This document shows positions 16,001 to 26,137 of a stretch of 38,991 nucleotides of DNA, one piece after another. Under the pieces are notes generated by a model, which saw only the letters and a program-made list of their open reading frames with translations, did not search any database and was not told the DNA's origin. The DNA is from Bacteroidales bacterium (GTDB lineage: Bacteria; Bacteroidota; Bacteroidia; Bacteroidales; P3): assembly GCA_017480185.1 (NCBI GenBank), contig JAFVBC010000032.1, positions 1-38,991 of the forward strand, written 5' to 3'. A program made the position numbers and the translations under genes. Numbering within the stretch: the first letter of the stretch is position 1; each line of letters starts with the position of its first letter.

Positions 16001-18049
16001 CTACCACAACATGGCGCGCTGTTCGGGTGCAAGGTACATCCCATCGCCCTCTTTTATTCCCCAGGCTTCGATGAATTCGGTGATGTGGGGTAGGGTGACG
16101 TTGACGCGGTTCTTGGCCAAAGCGTGCACGTCGTTGTTGGTGAGTAACAGTATGGATTCGTCGCGTATGTTGCTTGCCCACACCAGTGCATAGGCAAGGA
16201 AGAAGCGTTGCTCGGGAGTGAAGCCGTCCATCTTGTCGGTGTTCACTTGGTGGCTCTTCATGGCATTTTGCATGGCAAGGAACGACACGTGCAAACCGCC
16301 ATTGTCGGCAATGTTTTCACCCAAAGTGAGTTCGCCATTAGCATAGGTCTCGGGGTCGTCGAGCACTTTCACGGCGTTGAAGGCATCCACCAGTACTTTG
16401 GCGTTGCGTTTGAAATTCTCGGCATCGGCAGCCGTCCACCAGTCGCTCAAGTTTCCGTCTTTGTCGTATTGGCGACCTTGATCGTCGAAACCATGCGTCA
16501 ATTCGTGTCCGATCACCACTCCGATTGCACCATAGTTGGCAGCTTCATCGGCATTCATGTCGAAGAATGGAGGTTGCAGAATGGCTGCAGGAAAGCATAT
16601 TTCGTTGGTTGTGGGGTTGTAGTAGGCATTGACGGTTTGCGGAGTCATGAGCCACTCATCGCGGTCGACAGGGCGATTTATCTTGCTAAGCATGTATTGG
16701 TGGTCAAAGACGTTACTGCGCACGATGTTGGCATAGTAACTGTCGTTTTTGATTTCCAATGCACTATAGTCGCGCCATTTCTCGGGATAGCCAATCTTGA
16801 CGAAGACGGTTTGTAGTTTCTCTTGTGCGCGTTGCTTGGTGGTGTCGTTCATCCATGTGGCCATGTTGATGCGCTGACCAAGGGCGGTTTTTAGATTGTC
16901 GACAAGTGTCTCCATGCGTTTTTTTGCCGAGGCTGGGAAGTAGCGCTCCACGTATAGTTTACCCATGGCCTCGCCCATAGCACCGTCGACTGTAGATGTA
17001 ACGCGTTTCCAACGTGGACGGTTCTGCTCACGCCCACTCATTTGCCGACCATAGAAGTCGAAGTTGGCATTGACAAAGTCGTCGCTCAAGTAGGCAGCGG
17101 CGCTGTTTATCTGATTCCATGCCAAATAGGCTTTTATGCTCTCAAGGTCCTCGTGTTGCAACAGCTCTCCCACGGCAGCCATATATTCGGGTTGGGAAAT
17201 GTTGAAAGCAAATGTGGTGTCAATGCCCATGGCGTTAAGATAGGCCTCCCAGTCAATGCCGGGGGCTTGCTGTTTTGCCTGTGCGAGGGTTGTTTTGTGG
17301 AAAGTCTTGTAGGGGTCGCGATTGTCGAGTTTGCTGTATTGGGCTTTGGCCAATTTGGTCTCTATTTGCATAACCATCATTGCCAAACGGTCGGCAGGGG
17401 TGTTGGTAAGCTTGTCGTAGCCGGCCAAGGCAAACTCCTGCTCCATAAGTTTGAGGTAGCCTTCACGGAGTTTGCGGTTGTTGCCTTTATCGGTCAGGTA
17501 GTAATCGCGTTCGCCCATTCCCAGTCCACTTTGATAGTACCATGCTATGCTTTGGTTGGCATCGTCGTAGTCCGATTCGGGAAACATACTGAACATGGCA
17601 AAGTTCTGGCGTTTGTGCATGGTGATCAACTCTTGCATCAATGCAGTGCGACTATCGACGGCGGCAATTTCTTCCAAGAATGGCATAAGGGGTAAGGCTC
17701 CTTGTTCTTGCAGACGTGCGCTATCCATGCCAATGCTGTAAAACGTTGCTATCTTATCGGAAAGACTACCAGAGTTGTTGTCGGTCTTGCTCACAGAGTC
17801 CATTACCGTGTTGAGTTGTTTTAGGCACTCCTCGGCCAAGAAGTCGAAAGCACCGTAGCGACTATGCTCGGCGTCCAGTGGGTGGGCTTTCATCCATCCA
17901 CCACAGGCATATTGATAGAAATTATCTTGTGGGGTGGCACTGATGGTGTCAAGATTATCGCAATTGATGCCCGAAGTCAGTTCGACCTTGTGTCCGCATC
18001 CAATGGTCAATGATGTCATTGCTGCAATTAAAAAAAATGTTCGTTTCAT
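16001..18049 (-). CDS. pepO: M13 (neprilysin/PepO-type) zinc metallopeptidase lipoprotein
   Basis: A 682-residue peptidase. The N-terminus (MKRTFFLIAAMTSLTIGC) is a probable lipoprotein signal with the lipid-bearing cysteine at 18, so it should sit in the envelope. The M13_N domain fills the first 430 residues. The catalytic domain has NAYYNPTTNEICFPAAIL (substrate-binding NAYY), the zinc motif HELTH at 515-519 followed by GFDDQGRQYD, and ENIADNGG supplying the third ligand. The motifs are complete, so it should be active, cleaving oligopeptides. It is the last gene of a prs-rplY-pepO minus-strand run but lies beyond a likely terminator. Confidence 0.95.
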   Translation of the reverse strand: MKRTFFLIAAMTSLTIGCGHKVELTSGINCDNLDTISATPQDNFYQYACGGWMKAHPLDAEHSRYGAFDFLAEECLKQLNTVMDSVSKTDNNSGSLSDKIATFYSIGMDSARLQEQGALPLMPFLEEIAAVDSRTALMQELITMHKRQNFAMFSMFPESDYDDANQSIAWYYQSGLGMGERDYYLTDKGNNRKLREGYLKLMEQEFALAGYDKLTNTPADRLAMMVMQIETKLAKAQYSKLDNRDPYKTFHKTTLAQAKQQAPGIDWEAYLNAMGIDTTFAFNISQPEYMAAVGELLQHEDLESIKAYLAWNQINSAAAYLSDDFVNANFDFYGRQMSGREQNRPRWKRVTSTVDGAMGEAMGKLYVERYFPASAKKRMETLVDNLKTALGQRINMATWMNDTTKQRAQEKLQTVFVKIGYPEKWRDYSALEIKNDSYYANIVRSNVFDHQYMLSKINRPVDRDEWLMTPQTVNAYYNPTTNEICFPAAILQPPFFDMNADEAANYGAIGVVIGHELTHGFDDQGRQYDKDGNLSDWWTAADAENFKRNAKVLVDAFNAVKVLDDPETYANGELTLGENIADNGGLHVSFLAMQNAMKSHQVNTDKMDGFTPEQRFFLAYALVWASNIRDESILLLTNNDVHALAKNRVNVTLPHITEFIEAWGIKEGDGMYLAPEQRAMLW

Positions 18050-18074
18050 TTTGTTGCTGTGTGTTATTCAACAG

Positions 18075-18106
18075 AAAAAGGGAGACATCTTGGCAGATTA
18101 TCTCCC
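18075..18106 (-). terminator. Probable terminator between rplY and pepO
   Basis: On the minus strand GGGAGA (18106-18101) pairs with TCTCCC (18085-18080), followed by TTTTT. The 15-nt loop and short stem make it moderate, so some read-through into pepO is possible. Confidence 0.55.
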
Positions 18107-18130
18107 TGTTTCTTTTGGTTAAATCAATGT

Positions 18131-18709
18131 CTATTCGGCAGCAGATTCATCGGTTGCAGTTGCAGAAGCACGTGTAGACACGATGTTAATCACTTCGCTG
18201 CTCTTCGGATTGAGGATGGCGTAGTTGTCAGTGGCAATGTCTTGCACACGAATACGCTGGTTCACATCAAGATTGGTGATGTCAAGCAACACCTCGCTGG
18301 GCATGTTTGCAGGCAATGCTTTAACGTTAAGGCGTTTTTGCTTGTAGGCCAGTTTACCACCCTTCATAACACCTTTGGAGGTGCCACTGGTGTGCACAGG
18401 AATAGACATAACGATGGGTTTATCATCGCTATATTCATAGAAATCGGCATGATACACAATTTCGGTTACCGGATGGAAATCAATGTCTTTAAGCATAGCA
18501 TTGTGCTTCACACCATTGATTTCAATGCTTACGTAGCATGGTTCGGGGTTGAACAGAATGCGTTGAAAGTCTTTTTGGTTCAATGCAAACATCAGTTGCT
18601 CGCCTTTGCCGTACATCACGCATGGCACTTTATCAGCGCGACGCAGTGCTTTAGCATCTTTTTTCCCTACGTTCTCTCTCAGAGAACCGCTCATAGATAC
18701 TACTCTCAT
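18131..18709 (-). CDS. rplY: 50S ribosomal protein L25/general stress protein Ctc
   Basis: A 192-residue two-domain (L25/TL5/Ctc) protein that binds 5S rRNA in the large subunit. The N-terminal RNA-binding domain (residues 1-95) includes LRRADKVPCVMYGKG and the HNAMLKDIDFHPVTE segment. The C-terminal beta domain (96-185) includes IPVHTSGTSKGVMKGG, and the protein ends in a Ser/Thr/Ala-rich acidic tail. It starts 52 nt after prs. The prs-ctc order is a classic arrangement, and the two are likely cotranscribed. Confidence 0.93.
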   Translation of the reverse strand: MRVVSMSGSLRENVGKKDAKALRRADKVPCVMYGKGEQLMFALNQKDFQRILFNPEPCYVSIEINGVKHNAMLKDIDFHPVTEIVYHADFYEYSDDKPIVMSIPVHTSGTSKGVMKGGKLAYKQKRLNVKALPANMPSEVLLDITNLDVNQRIRVQDIATDNYAILNPKSSEVINIVSTRASATATDESAAE

Positions 18710-18761
18710 CTTTTTGTCTTTTTAGATGGTTAAAAAAAATATGGATTTGAATTGTATGACT

Positions 18762-19748
18762 TTATTCGTTCATTCGACGTATGATGCCTTTGCGGTGCAA
18801 TGTGGTCTCATACAGGTTATCAAGACTTTCGTAGTTAACCACACGACGAATAGCCTCGGCCAACAGCCAGTCGCAACTTAAGACGTGTATTTTGGGCGAC
18901 TGACGCTTTAGCGGAATTGTATCTGTTGTAACCAATTCTTCAAGTTCAGAGGCTTCAACTTTCTCAATGGCCTGACCACTCAACACAGGATGCGTAATCA
19001 TGGCACGAACGCTGCGCGCACCACTTTCTTTGATTATGCCAGCAGCTTTGCATATCGTTGAGCCTGTATCAATAATATCGTCAAGTAAAATTACGTCCTT
19101 ATCTTTAACTTCACCAATGAGACGCATCTCGCCAATCTCGTTTGGCTTATTACGGTGTTTGTAGCAAATAACAAAACTATTATTAAGTGTTTTTGCATAC
19201 GTACCAGCCCGTTTGCTTCCACCCATATCGGGGCTTGCAAACATTACGTCTTCGATATTGAATTTCTCACGAATGTATGGCATGAAAAGAGAAGACCCAT
19301 ATAGATGGTCTACTGGCACATTGAAGAAGCCCTGTATCTGATCGGCGTGAAGATCCATTGCTATGACACGGTTCACCCCAGCCACCGTCAGCATGTCGGC
19401 AATAAGTTTAGATGCAATTGGAACATGAGGCTTATCCTTACGGTCTTGACGAGCAAATCCGTAGTAGGGGATAACTGCTACAATCTTCTGTGCCGAAGCG
19501 CGCTTTGCCGCATCGATCATCATCAATAACTCAAACAGATTGTCGGTCGGTGGAAGCGTTGATTGAATGATAAATACAATACCACCTCGGATGGTTTGCT
19601 CGTAAGATGGCTGAAATTCGCCATCGGCGTACTGAAAAACTGTTGAGTTACCTAATGGAATACCGTATATTTCGGCTACTCTGCGTGCTAAATCTTCTGT
19701 GGCTCTTCCTGCAAAGATAAACACTTTGTTTGTGTTAGTGTTGCTCAT
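18762..19748 (-). CDS. prs: Ribose-phosphate pyrophosphokinase (PRPP synthetase)
   Basis: The start is set at 19748 (MSNTNTNKVFIFAG), giving 328 residues; an in-frame ATG 16 codons upstream adds a segment atypical of the family. The enzyme makes PRPP from ribose 5-phosphate and ATP for nucleotide, His and Trp synthesis. Motifs: FIIQSTLPPTDNLFELLMM, YYGFARQDRKDK (ATP site), DLHADQIQGFF (metal binding), SPDMGGSKRA, and the PRPP loop ILLDDIIDTGSTI. A -7 box lies 64-71 nt upstream of the chosen start. Confidence 0.95.
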   Translation of the reverse strand: MSNTNTNKVFIFAGRATEDLARRVAEIYGIPLGNSTVFQYADGEFQPSYEQTIRGGIVFIIQSTLPPTDNLFELLMMIDAAKRASAQKIVAVIPYYGFARQDRKDKPHVPIASKLIADMLTVAGVNRVIAMDLHADQIQGFFNVPVDHLYGSSLFMPYIREKFNIEDVMFASPDMGGSKRAGTYAKTLNNSFVICYKHRNKPNEIGEMRLIGEVKDKDVILLDDIIDTGSTICKAAGIIKESGARSVRAMITHPVLSGQAIEKVEASELEELVTTDTIPLKRQSPKIHVLSCDWLLAEAIRRVVNYESLDNLYETTLHRKGIIRRMNE

Positions 19749-19811
19749 TATACCTTGATTTATACAATGATACTTGTTTAGTAGTGGGTTATCCATGCCC
19801 TAATTGTTTTG

Positions 19812-19819
19812 CAAATTTA
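19812..19819 (-). promoter_or_regulatory. -7 box for prs
   Basis: On the minus strand this reads TAAATTTG, matching TAnnTTTG. It faces away from the tRNA promoter in the same 157-nt gap. It supports the shorter prs start, since transcription would begin near 19807. Confidence 0.5.
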
Positions 19820-19850
19820 CACCTTTTCGTGTTTTTTTTGAAAAAAGATT

Positions 19851-19880
19851 TTTGCATTTGAGAAATAGTGTATATCTTTG
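19851..19880 (+). promoter_or_regulatory. Promoter of tRNA-Leu
   Basis: TTTG at 19851-19854 (-33) and TATCTTTG at 19873-19880 (-7) are separated by 18 nt, the same spacing as at arcA. The tRNA begins 26 nt downstream. Confidence 0.7.
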
Positions 19881-19905
19881 CACTCGGTTTTGCGAGGTTA
19901 AACCT

Positions 19906-19988
19906 GCCCTGGTGGCGGAATGGTAGACGCGGTAGACTCAAAATCTGCTGTCAGCAATGGCGTGGGGGTTCAAGTCCCCCCCGGGGTA
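19906..19988 (+). tRNA. tRNA-Leu (anticodon CAA)
   Basis: An 83-nt class II tRNA. Acceptor arm GCCCTGG/CCGGGGT; D-arm GCG...CGC; anticodon stem GTAGA/TCTGC with loop CTCAAAA, so the anticodon is CAA reading UUG; long variable arm; T-arm GGGGG-TTCAAGT-CCCCC; discriminator A at 19988. The CCA end is not encoded. The first acceptor pair is G-U in this reading. Confidence 0.95.
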
Positions 19989-19990
19989 CA

Positions 19991-20032
19991 ACGAGAGGGG
20001 CTGCTCTTCAGAAGAAGAGCAGCCCCTCTCGT
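19991..20032. terminator. Long terminator hairpin between tRNA-Leu and tyrS
   Basis: A perfect 19-bp stem (19991-20009 with 20014-20032) and a 4-nt loop begin 2 nt after the tRNA and are followed by GTTTATTGTT on the plus strand. It probably ends the tRNA transcript and may also end tyrS from the other side. Confidence 0.85.
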
Positions 20033-20050
20033 TTATTGTTATAGTCAAGT

Positions 20051-21328
20051 TTATACTACTTTTACAATATAGTAGTTCTTCTTTCCTTTCTGAATCAGTA
20101 TGCACCCTGACTGCAGTATATCTTGCTCGGAAAGAATGCACGATTCTCCAACCTTTGTTTTATTTACCGAGATAGAGTTCTGTTTCAACTCGCGACGTAT
20201 CTCACCTTTGGAAGCAAACATGCCCGTTTCTGCAGCAAGATCGACGAGAGCTACCCCCTCTTGAAGTGTTGCGCGAGACACTTCGTATTGAGGAACCCCC
20301 TCAAAGATTGAAAGAAGTGTGGCTTGGTCAAATCCATTTAATTGCTCTGTAGAGGCTTTACCAAATAGCAGATTTGTGGCTGCTATGGCTGTATCGTAGG
20401 CCTCCTGGCCATGTACGCGTATTGTGATGTCTTTGGCCAATGCCTTTTGCAGAAGGCGTTGTTCGGGTGCGGCATTGTGTTGCTTTTCAATATCCTCTAT
20501 TTCTTCTTTAGATAGAAGAGTGAAGATTCTTATATAACGAGCACTATCAACATCCGAGCAGTTGAGCCAAAATTGGTAGAATTTGTATGGACTTGTCTTC
20601 TCGGGGTCAAGCCACACATTGCCACCCTCTGTCTTACCAAATTTGGTTCCATCGGCTTTCGTTATGAGCGGACATGTGAGTGCAAAGGCATCGCCTCCTT
20701 CAATACGGCGTATCAATTCGGTGCCAGTGGTTATGTTGCCCCATTGGTCGGAGCCACCCATTTGTAATTTGCAACCTTTATTGCGGTATAATACGAGGTA
20801 GTCGTATGCTTGTAGCAGTTGGTAACTAAACTCGGTGAATGATAAACCAGTCTCAAGCCGTTTCTTGACCGAGTCTTTTGTCATCATATAGTTTACGGTG
20901 ATGTGTTTACCAATGTCGCGAATAAAATCGAGAAAAAGGTAATCTTTCATCCACTCGTAGTTGTTGAGTATTTCGGCGCCAGTGGACGAGTCGCTGAAGT
21001 CGAGAAATCTTGAGAGCTGCTTTTTTATGCAATCAACATTGTGTTGCACTTGTTCTGGCGTGAGCAATTTGCGTTCGGCGGCTTTGAATGAGGGGTCGCC
21101 AATCATGCCAGTAGCGCCACCCACCACAGCCAAAGGTTTATGTCCAGCCATTTGAAGATGTTTCAATAGCATTATAGATACCAAGTGGCCTATGTGAAGA
21201 GAATCGGCTGTGGGGTCAACACCGACGTATGCTGTCGTGGTTTCTTTGTTGAGTTGTTCTTCGGTACCGGGCATTATATCGTGTATCATGCCGCGCCATT
21301 GCAGCTCTTGTACAAGGTTCGTTTTCAT
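20051..21328 (-). CDS. tyrS: Tyrosyl-tRNA synthetase
   Basis: A 425-residue class I synthetase that charges tRNA-Tyr. [14 protein letters not shown] carries the HIGH motif at 45-48. [12 protein letters not shown] is the tyrosine/tRNA region, and KFGKTEGG near residue 235 is the KMSKS equivalent. A C-terminal S4-like RNA-binding domain begins near residue 360 ([19 protein letters not shown]). Length is normal for the bacterial TyrRS family. It lies downstream of the T9SS gene, separated from it by a strong terminator. Confidence 0.96.
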   Translation of the reverse strand: MKTNLVQELQWRGMIHDIMPGTEEQLNKETTTAYVGVDPTADSLHIGHLVSIMLLKHLQMAGHKPLAVVGGATGMIGDPSFKAAERKLLTPEQVQHNVDCIKKQLSRFLDFSDSSTGAEILNNYEWMKDYLFLDFIRDIGKHITVNYMMTKDSVKKRLETGLSFTEFSYQLLQAYDYLVLYRNKGCKLQMGGSDQWGNITTGTELIRRIEGGDAFALTCPLITKADGTKFGKTEGGNVWLDPEKTSPYKFYQFWLNCSDVDSARYIRIFTLLSKEEIEDIEKQHNAAPEQRLLQKALAKDITIRVHGQEAYDTAIAATNLLFGKASTEQLNGFDQATLLSIFEGVPQYEVSRATLQEGVALVDLAAETGMFASKGEIRRELKQNSISVNKTKVGESCILSEQDILQSGCILIQKGKKNYYIVKVV

Positions 21329-21353
21329 CTTTGTTTTACTTTTTGTTGTATAT

Positions 21354-21396
21354 AAAAAAGAGGTACTGCCGAAAGTGTTTGGGGCAAGTACCTCTT
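21354..21396 (-). terminator. Terminator of the T9SS-exported protein gene
   Basis: On the minus strand AAGAGGTACT-T-GCC pairs with GGC-AGTACCTCTT across a 12-nt loop, followed by TTTTTT (21359-21354). It starts 18 nt beyond the stop and ends 25 nt before the tyrS start. Confidence 0.85.
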
Positions 21397-21414
21397 TTAT
21401 GCTTTTATAATGGG

Positions 21415-24400
21415 TTATCTAACCATCAGTTTTGCGGTAGCGGTTTGGTTGCCCACGGTGATATTTACAAGATACATGCCCATTGGGAGAGTGGTGCAGT
21501 CGAGGCTGTAACTGTTATCGCCCTCAACGGCAATGCCGAGGTTGCAAGTTTCCACGCGACGGCCACTCAAATCGTATAGGTTCAGAACTGCCTTACCAGC
21601 AATGGTCGATGTGAGGGTCATGTAGGCTTGGTCGCTTACAGGGTTAGGATAGATTGAAATGCTGTTGTCGCCATTAGCATTGACAATCGGAATTGCAAGG
21701 TAGTCTTGAGGTTCGCTACGCTCGTTGACGGTGTCGGTTACGTATTCCATATCCATAAACACACCGCGGCCATAAGTGCCGAAGTAGATGGCATAGGGCC
21801 ATTTTGTTTTTGAGAACACTGAGTGAACTTCGTTGGCACCGTCGTGGCCAAAGGTGCGACGTACGGGCAATTGGCGTGTTTGTTGGTAGATAGAGGTGAC
21901 AGGCAACTCGGGCAGTTTGGTATAAGTCTGCCATGCTGTGGCTCCGTTAAGGGCGTTGCTATCTTGGGTGAATACGCCATTTGTGGTGCCGACATATACC
22001 TCGCCAGTGGTCTTTTCAACAATTGCGCAGAAAGCAGGAATGGTGCTATCGGCAAGTGCAATGGGGGTTATTGCCCAGTCGCTATTGTTAATGTTGTTGA
22101 TGACGGCCACGTTAGCATAGGTGTCGGTGTAGTCTTCAAACGTTACCACTATGCGATTCTGATCATCGCGTGGGTCGGTGTTGAGCGAACTAACAACGCG
22201 AGGAATCCACTTTTGACCATTAACTTCGAGGGTGTCCTCTTTAAGTATGGTGGTGCTTGTGGTGGTGTTTTTAAGGATGCGCTTTGTATTGCTTGCATCG
22301 GTGAAGTAGTTGGCACGTTCAAAGCCCGAGAGACGCACAATCATTGATTGTTTGTTGAGGGTGTCTTGCAGGGCTACATAGGCGTAGCGACCGTCGTTGC
22401 TCATCGTAACGGTGCGAGGGTAGATGTGTTCGTTGCCTTCGAGGGTGCGGTTGACAGAGTAAATCTGAGTCCACACCATGATTTTGCTAAAGTTATTGCT
22501 GCTTTGTTCGTCAAGGCTCCACACCTTGGTGAAGTCGGTTATGCGCCAAGCGTAGTATACTTCCCATGTGGTGGCTTCTTTCGATTGGCCAACTATGAGC
22601 ATGCGCGATACGAGCGGATTTTTAACGGTTATAGAGTCTTTGGCGGTGCGCTGATATTGCACGGGCACGACAACATCTTGTACTACTCCGGCCACGGTGT
22701 CGCGACGTGTTTCGTAGCGAGTGATTGTGCAGTCGGCACTGTCAAAGATGTATTCGAAAGGATAGTTGGCATGTGCGCGGCTCTGGAAGATGGCTTTATA
22801 ACCAGGTATGATGGGCATGCTGCCATTGGTTACCCAAAGGGTGTCGTAGGGGCAGGTGTCGCAGCTGTCATTGGGCTTGAAGATATATGCAAGGGTGTCG
22901 ATTGCCACGGTAACGCTATCGCTAAAGATTGTGTCGTGGTCGTTTTCCCAAAGATACATTTGGCTGATTTGGGGGCCACCATTGATTTCGTCGCTTACAA
23001 ATTCGCTGCCGTATGTCCATGTTTGGGTATTGGTGTAGTCGAGGTAGTCGGCATAGGCACGTCCATATACACCGCCATTGGCCGACATGAAGAGGGTGCG
23101 ACGGTTTTGCGGAGTGATTTGTTGGAATGCTGATGCTGCCACGGCACCACCGTTGCCACGCAGAACTATGTTTGCATCGTGGTTGATGTTGCCGAGCGAG
23201 CCGTTGTCGAACCACGACAGTTCAGGTGTGCCACCAATGTGTGCAAAGCGCGGTTCGATGAGGGGGCAGGCATTGCTGTTGGCACCAGTGATTATTGCAC
23301 CGTCGGGCGACACGGCCACGCTGTTGATCTGTGTGACGTTGAGGCCACGGTTGATGTTTTGGAAGACCATGGTGCTACCCACTGACATTGTGGTTTGATA
23401 GACACCGCCATCGGTAGCAAACATGTAATGATAGTCGTCGGAAACGGGGCTATATACGGGCAATATTTGGTTGATGCCCGAGTGGATGAACGTTGAGGTG
23501 TTGAATACGCTCGACATGTAGTCTCCGAAGTTGAGGAGGTTTTCACTCATCGACACGCGCGTCCATTGGTAGTAGGAGCCCTCAACATAGCCTTGACCGA
23601 CCCACAGTGTGGAACCACCCATAAACACACGCTTGGGGTTGTTTGGGTCGACGGCCAATGCGCCACAGGTTGCGCCACTGTTGTTGCCGTCGAACGGAAC
23701 GATGGTGCTGGTTGTGAGGCGAGTCCATGTTTGGTCGTTGGTGGTGAGGTAAAGGTTTTCCATGCTGCCATTTTTGTTGATGACCATAGCATAGAGGTAG
23801 TTGTTGTCGTAGGACGAGAGAGCCAGTTTTATGTGTGTGTTGTGCTGACCAAAGGCCAAGTTGCTGCCCGAGATGTTGACTGGGCGAGCCGTTGTGTCGG
23901 TCATGCTACCCAGACGATAGAGTTGGTTGCCCGATGTGAAGTAGGCCACGTTGCGTATGCGCGACACGATGAGTTGGTCAACCATGCCATCGTATATTTT
24001 GGTGCATTTGCTTGTGTCGTCCCAGTCGGCCACATTGCTAATCACCCAACGATAGACACCGCTGTTGGTGGCAGCATAGAAGTAGGTCTTACCATCGCGC
24101 AAGATGAGGTCGACGCTATTGACGGCAGCAAAGCGGTCGTTGATTGAAGTGGGGCGTGTGCCAGGAATAAGAGAGAAAGTGGCTGTTTCGGGGTTGAAAC
24201 GATATATGCCACGACCCAATGCCGACATGGGTTTGTAGGTTGAACCCAGTTGGAAGTTGAGGTCGCCGGTGCCTACGATCAAGGTGTTGTCATAGTCTTG
24301 CACCATGCTTTTGATTGGCAGAACCACTTCGCGCCCGTTCTCAATATAGGGTATGTTGTGCCAAATTTCCGTGTTCGAAGCCAAGTTGGTATCGGCGTTT

Positions 24401-24648
24401 ATGGCGCGATAGAGCGAGGTTAGCAGGGGTACGTTTCCCGAGAAAACGAAGAGGCCACCAGTTGCCGCGCCGGCATAGATGGTGGTGTTGTCTCTGTCGC
24501 GTTGGTCAAGAACCAGACTGTTGATTCGTCCTCCGACGTTGTTGGGGCCAATCTCGTAGAATTTGTTGGCTGTTTGAGCCACTGCGCTGTTGCCAGCAAT
24601 GAGCAGAGCTCCTGCAAACAAACCGAGAATCAGTCTTGCACTTTTCAT
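21415..24648 (-). CDS. T9SS-exported beta-propeller-like protein with type A sorting domain
   Basis: The start is set at 24648 ([10 protein letters not shown]), giving 1077 residues; the open frame extends 71 codons further, but that stretch is unlike protein and covers the promoter. A signal peptide ending NSAVAQ comes first. Repeated segments of BNR/VPS10-propeller type follow ([67 protein letters not shown]). The last 80 residues form a type IX secretion sorting domain: [35 protein letters not shown], and a final KLMVR. It should be exported to the surface by T9SS and may be anchored there. Its ligand is unknown. It implies that the organism has T9SS (por/gld genes not in this window). Confidence 0.9.
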   Translation of the reverse strand: MKSARLILGLFAGALLIAGNSAVAQTANKFYEIGPNNVGGRINSLVLDQRDRDNTTIYAGAATGGLFVFSGNVPLLTSLYRAINADTNLASNTEIWHNIPYIENGREVVLPIKSMVQDYDNTLIVGTGDLNFQLGSTYKPMSALGRGIYRFNPETATFSLIPGTRPTSINDRFAAVNSVDLILRDGKTYFYAATNSGVYRWVISNVADWDDTSKCTKIYDGMVDQLIVSRIRNVAYFTSGNQLYRLGSMTDTTARPVNISGSNLAFGQHNTHIKLALSSYDNNYLYAMVINKNGSMENLYLTTNDQTWTRLTTSTIVPFDGNNSGATCGALAVDPNNPKRVFMGGSTLWVGQGYVEGSYYQWTRVSMSENLLNFGDYMSSVFNTSTFIHSGINQILPVYSPVSDDYHYMFATDGGVYQTTMSVGSTMVFQNINRGLNVTQINSVAVSPDGAIITGANSNACPLIEPRFAHIGGTPELSWFDNGSLGNINHDANIVLRGNGGAVAASAFQQITPQNRRTLFMSANGGVYGRAYADYLDYTNTQTWTYGSEFVSDEINGGPQISQMYLWENDHDTIFSDSVTVAIDTLAYIFKPNDSCDTCPYDTLWVTNGSMPIIPGYKAIFQSRAHANYPFEYIFDSADCTITRYETRRDTVAGVVQDVVVPVQYQRTAKDSITVKNPLVSRMLIVGQSKEATTWEVYYAWRITDFTKVWSLDEQSSNNFSKIMVWTQIYSVNRTLEGNEHIYPRTVTMSNDGRYAYVALQDTLNKQSMIVRLSGFERANYFTDASNTKRILKNTTTSTTILKEDTLEVNGQKWIPRVVSSLNTDPRDDQNRIVVTFEDYTDTYANVAVINNINNSDWAITPIALADSTIPAFCAIVEKTTGEVYVGTTNGVFTQDSNALNGATAWQTYTKLPELPVTSIYQQTRQLPVRRTFGHDGANEVHSVFSKTKWPYAIYFGTYGRGVFMDMEYVTDTVNERSEPQDYLAIPIVNANGDNSISIYPNPVSDQAYMTLTSTIAGKAVLNLYDLSGRRVETCNLGIAVEGDNSYSLDCTTLPMGMYLVNITVGNQTATAKLMVR

Positions 24649-24701
24649 AAGTTGTTGTTGATTAGTTTGATATGTTATTTGCGCAAAAAAACTTTTTGGC
24701 A

Positions 24702-24709
24702 CAAAGATA
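24702..24709 (-). promoter_or_regulatory. -7 box for the T9SS protein gene
   Basis: On the minus strand this reads TATCTTTG (TAnnTTTG), 54 nt before the chosen start. It lies within the longer open frame, which supports the internal ATG as the true start. Confidence 0.55.
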
Positions 24710-24854
24710 CACTTTTTTCTACTTTCTGTGGCAATGGCATGCTTTTTTTTCTGTCGTGGGTGTTTATTACTTGGCATTGACAGATGTAATGCACTTGAAT
24801 ACAAATGTTTGCTGTGTGTTGAAAAGTTTTGAGGATGGAGAGGGGAGCAAAGAG

Positions 24855-24953
24855 GTATCAACCAAGGGACATGTAAGGCCGTTCTTCAGTTGTTCTTCAG
24901 TGATTGACTGAAGAACAACTGAAGAACGACTGAAGAAGAGCCTTAGTTGATAC
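24855..24953. repeat. Dispersed 11-nt-unit palindromic repeat, copy 3 (diverged)
   Basis: 99 nt from GTATCAAC to GTTGATAC around a centre at 24904. Both arms are 49 nt. The right arm has three CTGAAGAA-type units, while the left has only two and carries 11 extra nt in its outer part, so total arm length is conserved. It lies between the divergent T9SS protein gene and moxR. The adjoining 24954-25095 contains no gene; TATGTTGG near 25056 is a weak promoter-like match for moxR. Confidence 0.9.
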
Positions 24954-25095
24954 GTAGATGTTGGCTATGTGCAATGGGCGAATGGCACGCAATTTGACGG
25001 TGGAATTCTATGTGTGTGCGAAAAAAATGTTGTGCTCTACGCAATAAAACGTGTGTATGTTGGTTTATAGACCGTAACAAAAATTCAATGTAGGA

Positions 25096-26088
25096 ATGGA
25101 AACAGTGAACATTCAAGAGTTGAACGAGCGAATAAATCGCGAAAGTGCTTTTGTTGATGTGCTGACGATGGAGCTTGGAAAGACCATTGTGGGGCAGAAA
25201 CACATGGTTGAAGGGTTGCTCATTGGGTTGCTCAGCAACGGTCATGTGCTACTTGAGGGTGTGCCTGGATTGGCCAAAACGTTGGCCATTACCAAGTTGG
25301 CGCAGGCTATTGATGCCAAATTCAGTAGGATTCAGTTCACGCCCGACCTTTTGCCTGCCGATCTTTTGGGCACAATGATATACAGCCAAAAGAGCGAATC
25401 GTTCCAGGTGCGTAAGGGACCGATATTTAGCAACTTTGTGCTTGCCGACGAGATTAACCGTGCCCCGGCCAAAGTGCAGAGCGCACTGCTTGAGGCTATG
25501 CAGGAACGTCAGGTTACCATTGGCGAGCAAACGTATATGCTTGACGAGCCTTTCCTGGTGCTTGCCACGCAAAATCCCATTGAGCAGGAGGGAACATATC
25601 CGTTGCCCGAGGCTCAGGTTGACCGTTTTATGCTCAAGGTGGTGATTAGTTATCCAAAGCGCGACGAGGAGCGAAAGATACTGCATCAAAGTCTTGGCGA
25701 ACCTGTAGCACAGCAGCAGCCTGTGCTTAAGCCCGCCGACATTGTCAAGGCGCGGCAACTGGTGCGAGAGGTGTATATGGACGAGAAGATAGAGACCTAC
25801 ATCACCGACATAGTCTTTGCCACCCGTTTCCCCTCGCAATATGGCCTGCAACGTCTTGAACCACTGTTGGCTTATGGTGCGTCTCCACGCGGTAGCATAA
25901 GTTTGGCTGCGGCGGCAAAATCGTATGCCTTTATGAAACGTCGTGGCTATGTGATTCCGGAGGACGTGCGTGCCGTGGCTATGGACGTGTTGCGCCACCG
26001 CGTTGGGTTGACCTACGAGGCCGAGGCCGAGAATGTTACATCGGAAGAGATTGTCAACGAGGTGCTTAATCGTGTCGATGTGCCTTGA
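25096..26088 (+). CDS. MoxR-family AAA+ ATPase (Bat operon)
   Basis: A 330-residue AAA+ ATPase. Walker A GVPGLAKT at 55-62, Walker B VLADEI at 115-120, sensor 1 ATQNPIEQEG, and the arginine-finger region PEAQVDRF are all present. MoxR ATPases work with VWA-domain proteins as chaperone-like assembly factors, and here the downstream genes encode DUF58, BatA and BatB. It is the first gene of a plus-strand run reaching 36899. No perfect promoter is visible upstream. Confidence 0.95.
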   Translation: METVNIQELNERINRESAFVDVLTMELGKTIVGQKHMVEGLLIGLLSNGHVLLEGVPGLAKTLAITKLAQAIDAKFSRIQFTPDLLPADLLGTMIYSQKSESFQVRKGPIFSNFVLADEINRAPAKVQSALLEAMQERQVTIGEQTYMLDEPFLVLATQNPIEQEGTYPLPEAQVDRFMLKVVISYPKRDEERKILHQSLGEPVAQQQPVLKPADIVKARQLVREVYMDEKIETYITDIVFATRFPSQYGLQRLEPLLAYGASPRGSISLAAAAKSYAFMKRRGYVIPEDVRAVAMDVLRHRVGLTYEAEAENVTSEEIVNEVLNRVDVP

Positions 26089-26137
26089 TGCTGGTGCGTG
26101 CTATAATGGTCGTTAAGCCTCAGAAACGCCTTGTAAG

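Noticed and set aside
19938..20175. Short open frames on both strands over tRNA-Leu and its terminator
   Set aside because: They are produced by the tRNA 3' half and the terminator palindrome, a familiar false-gene artefact.
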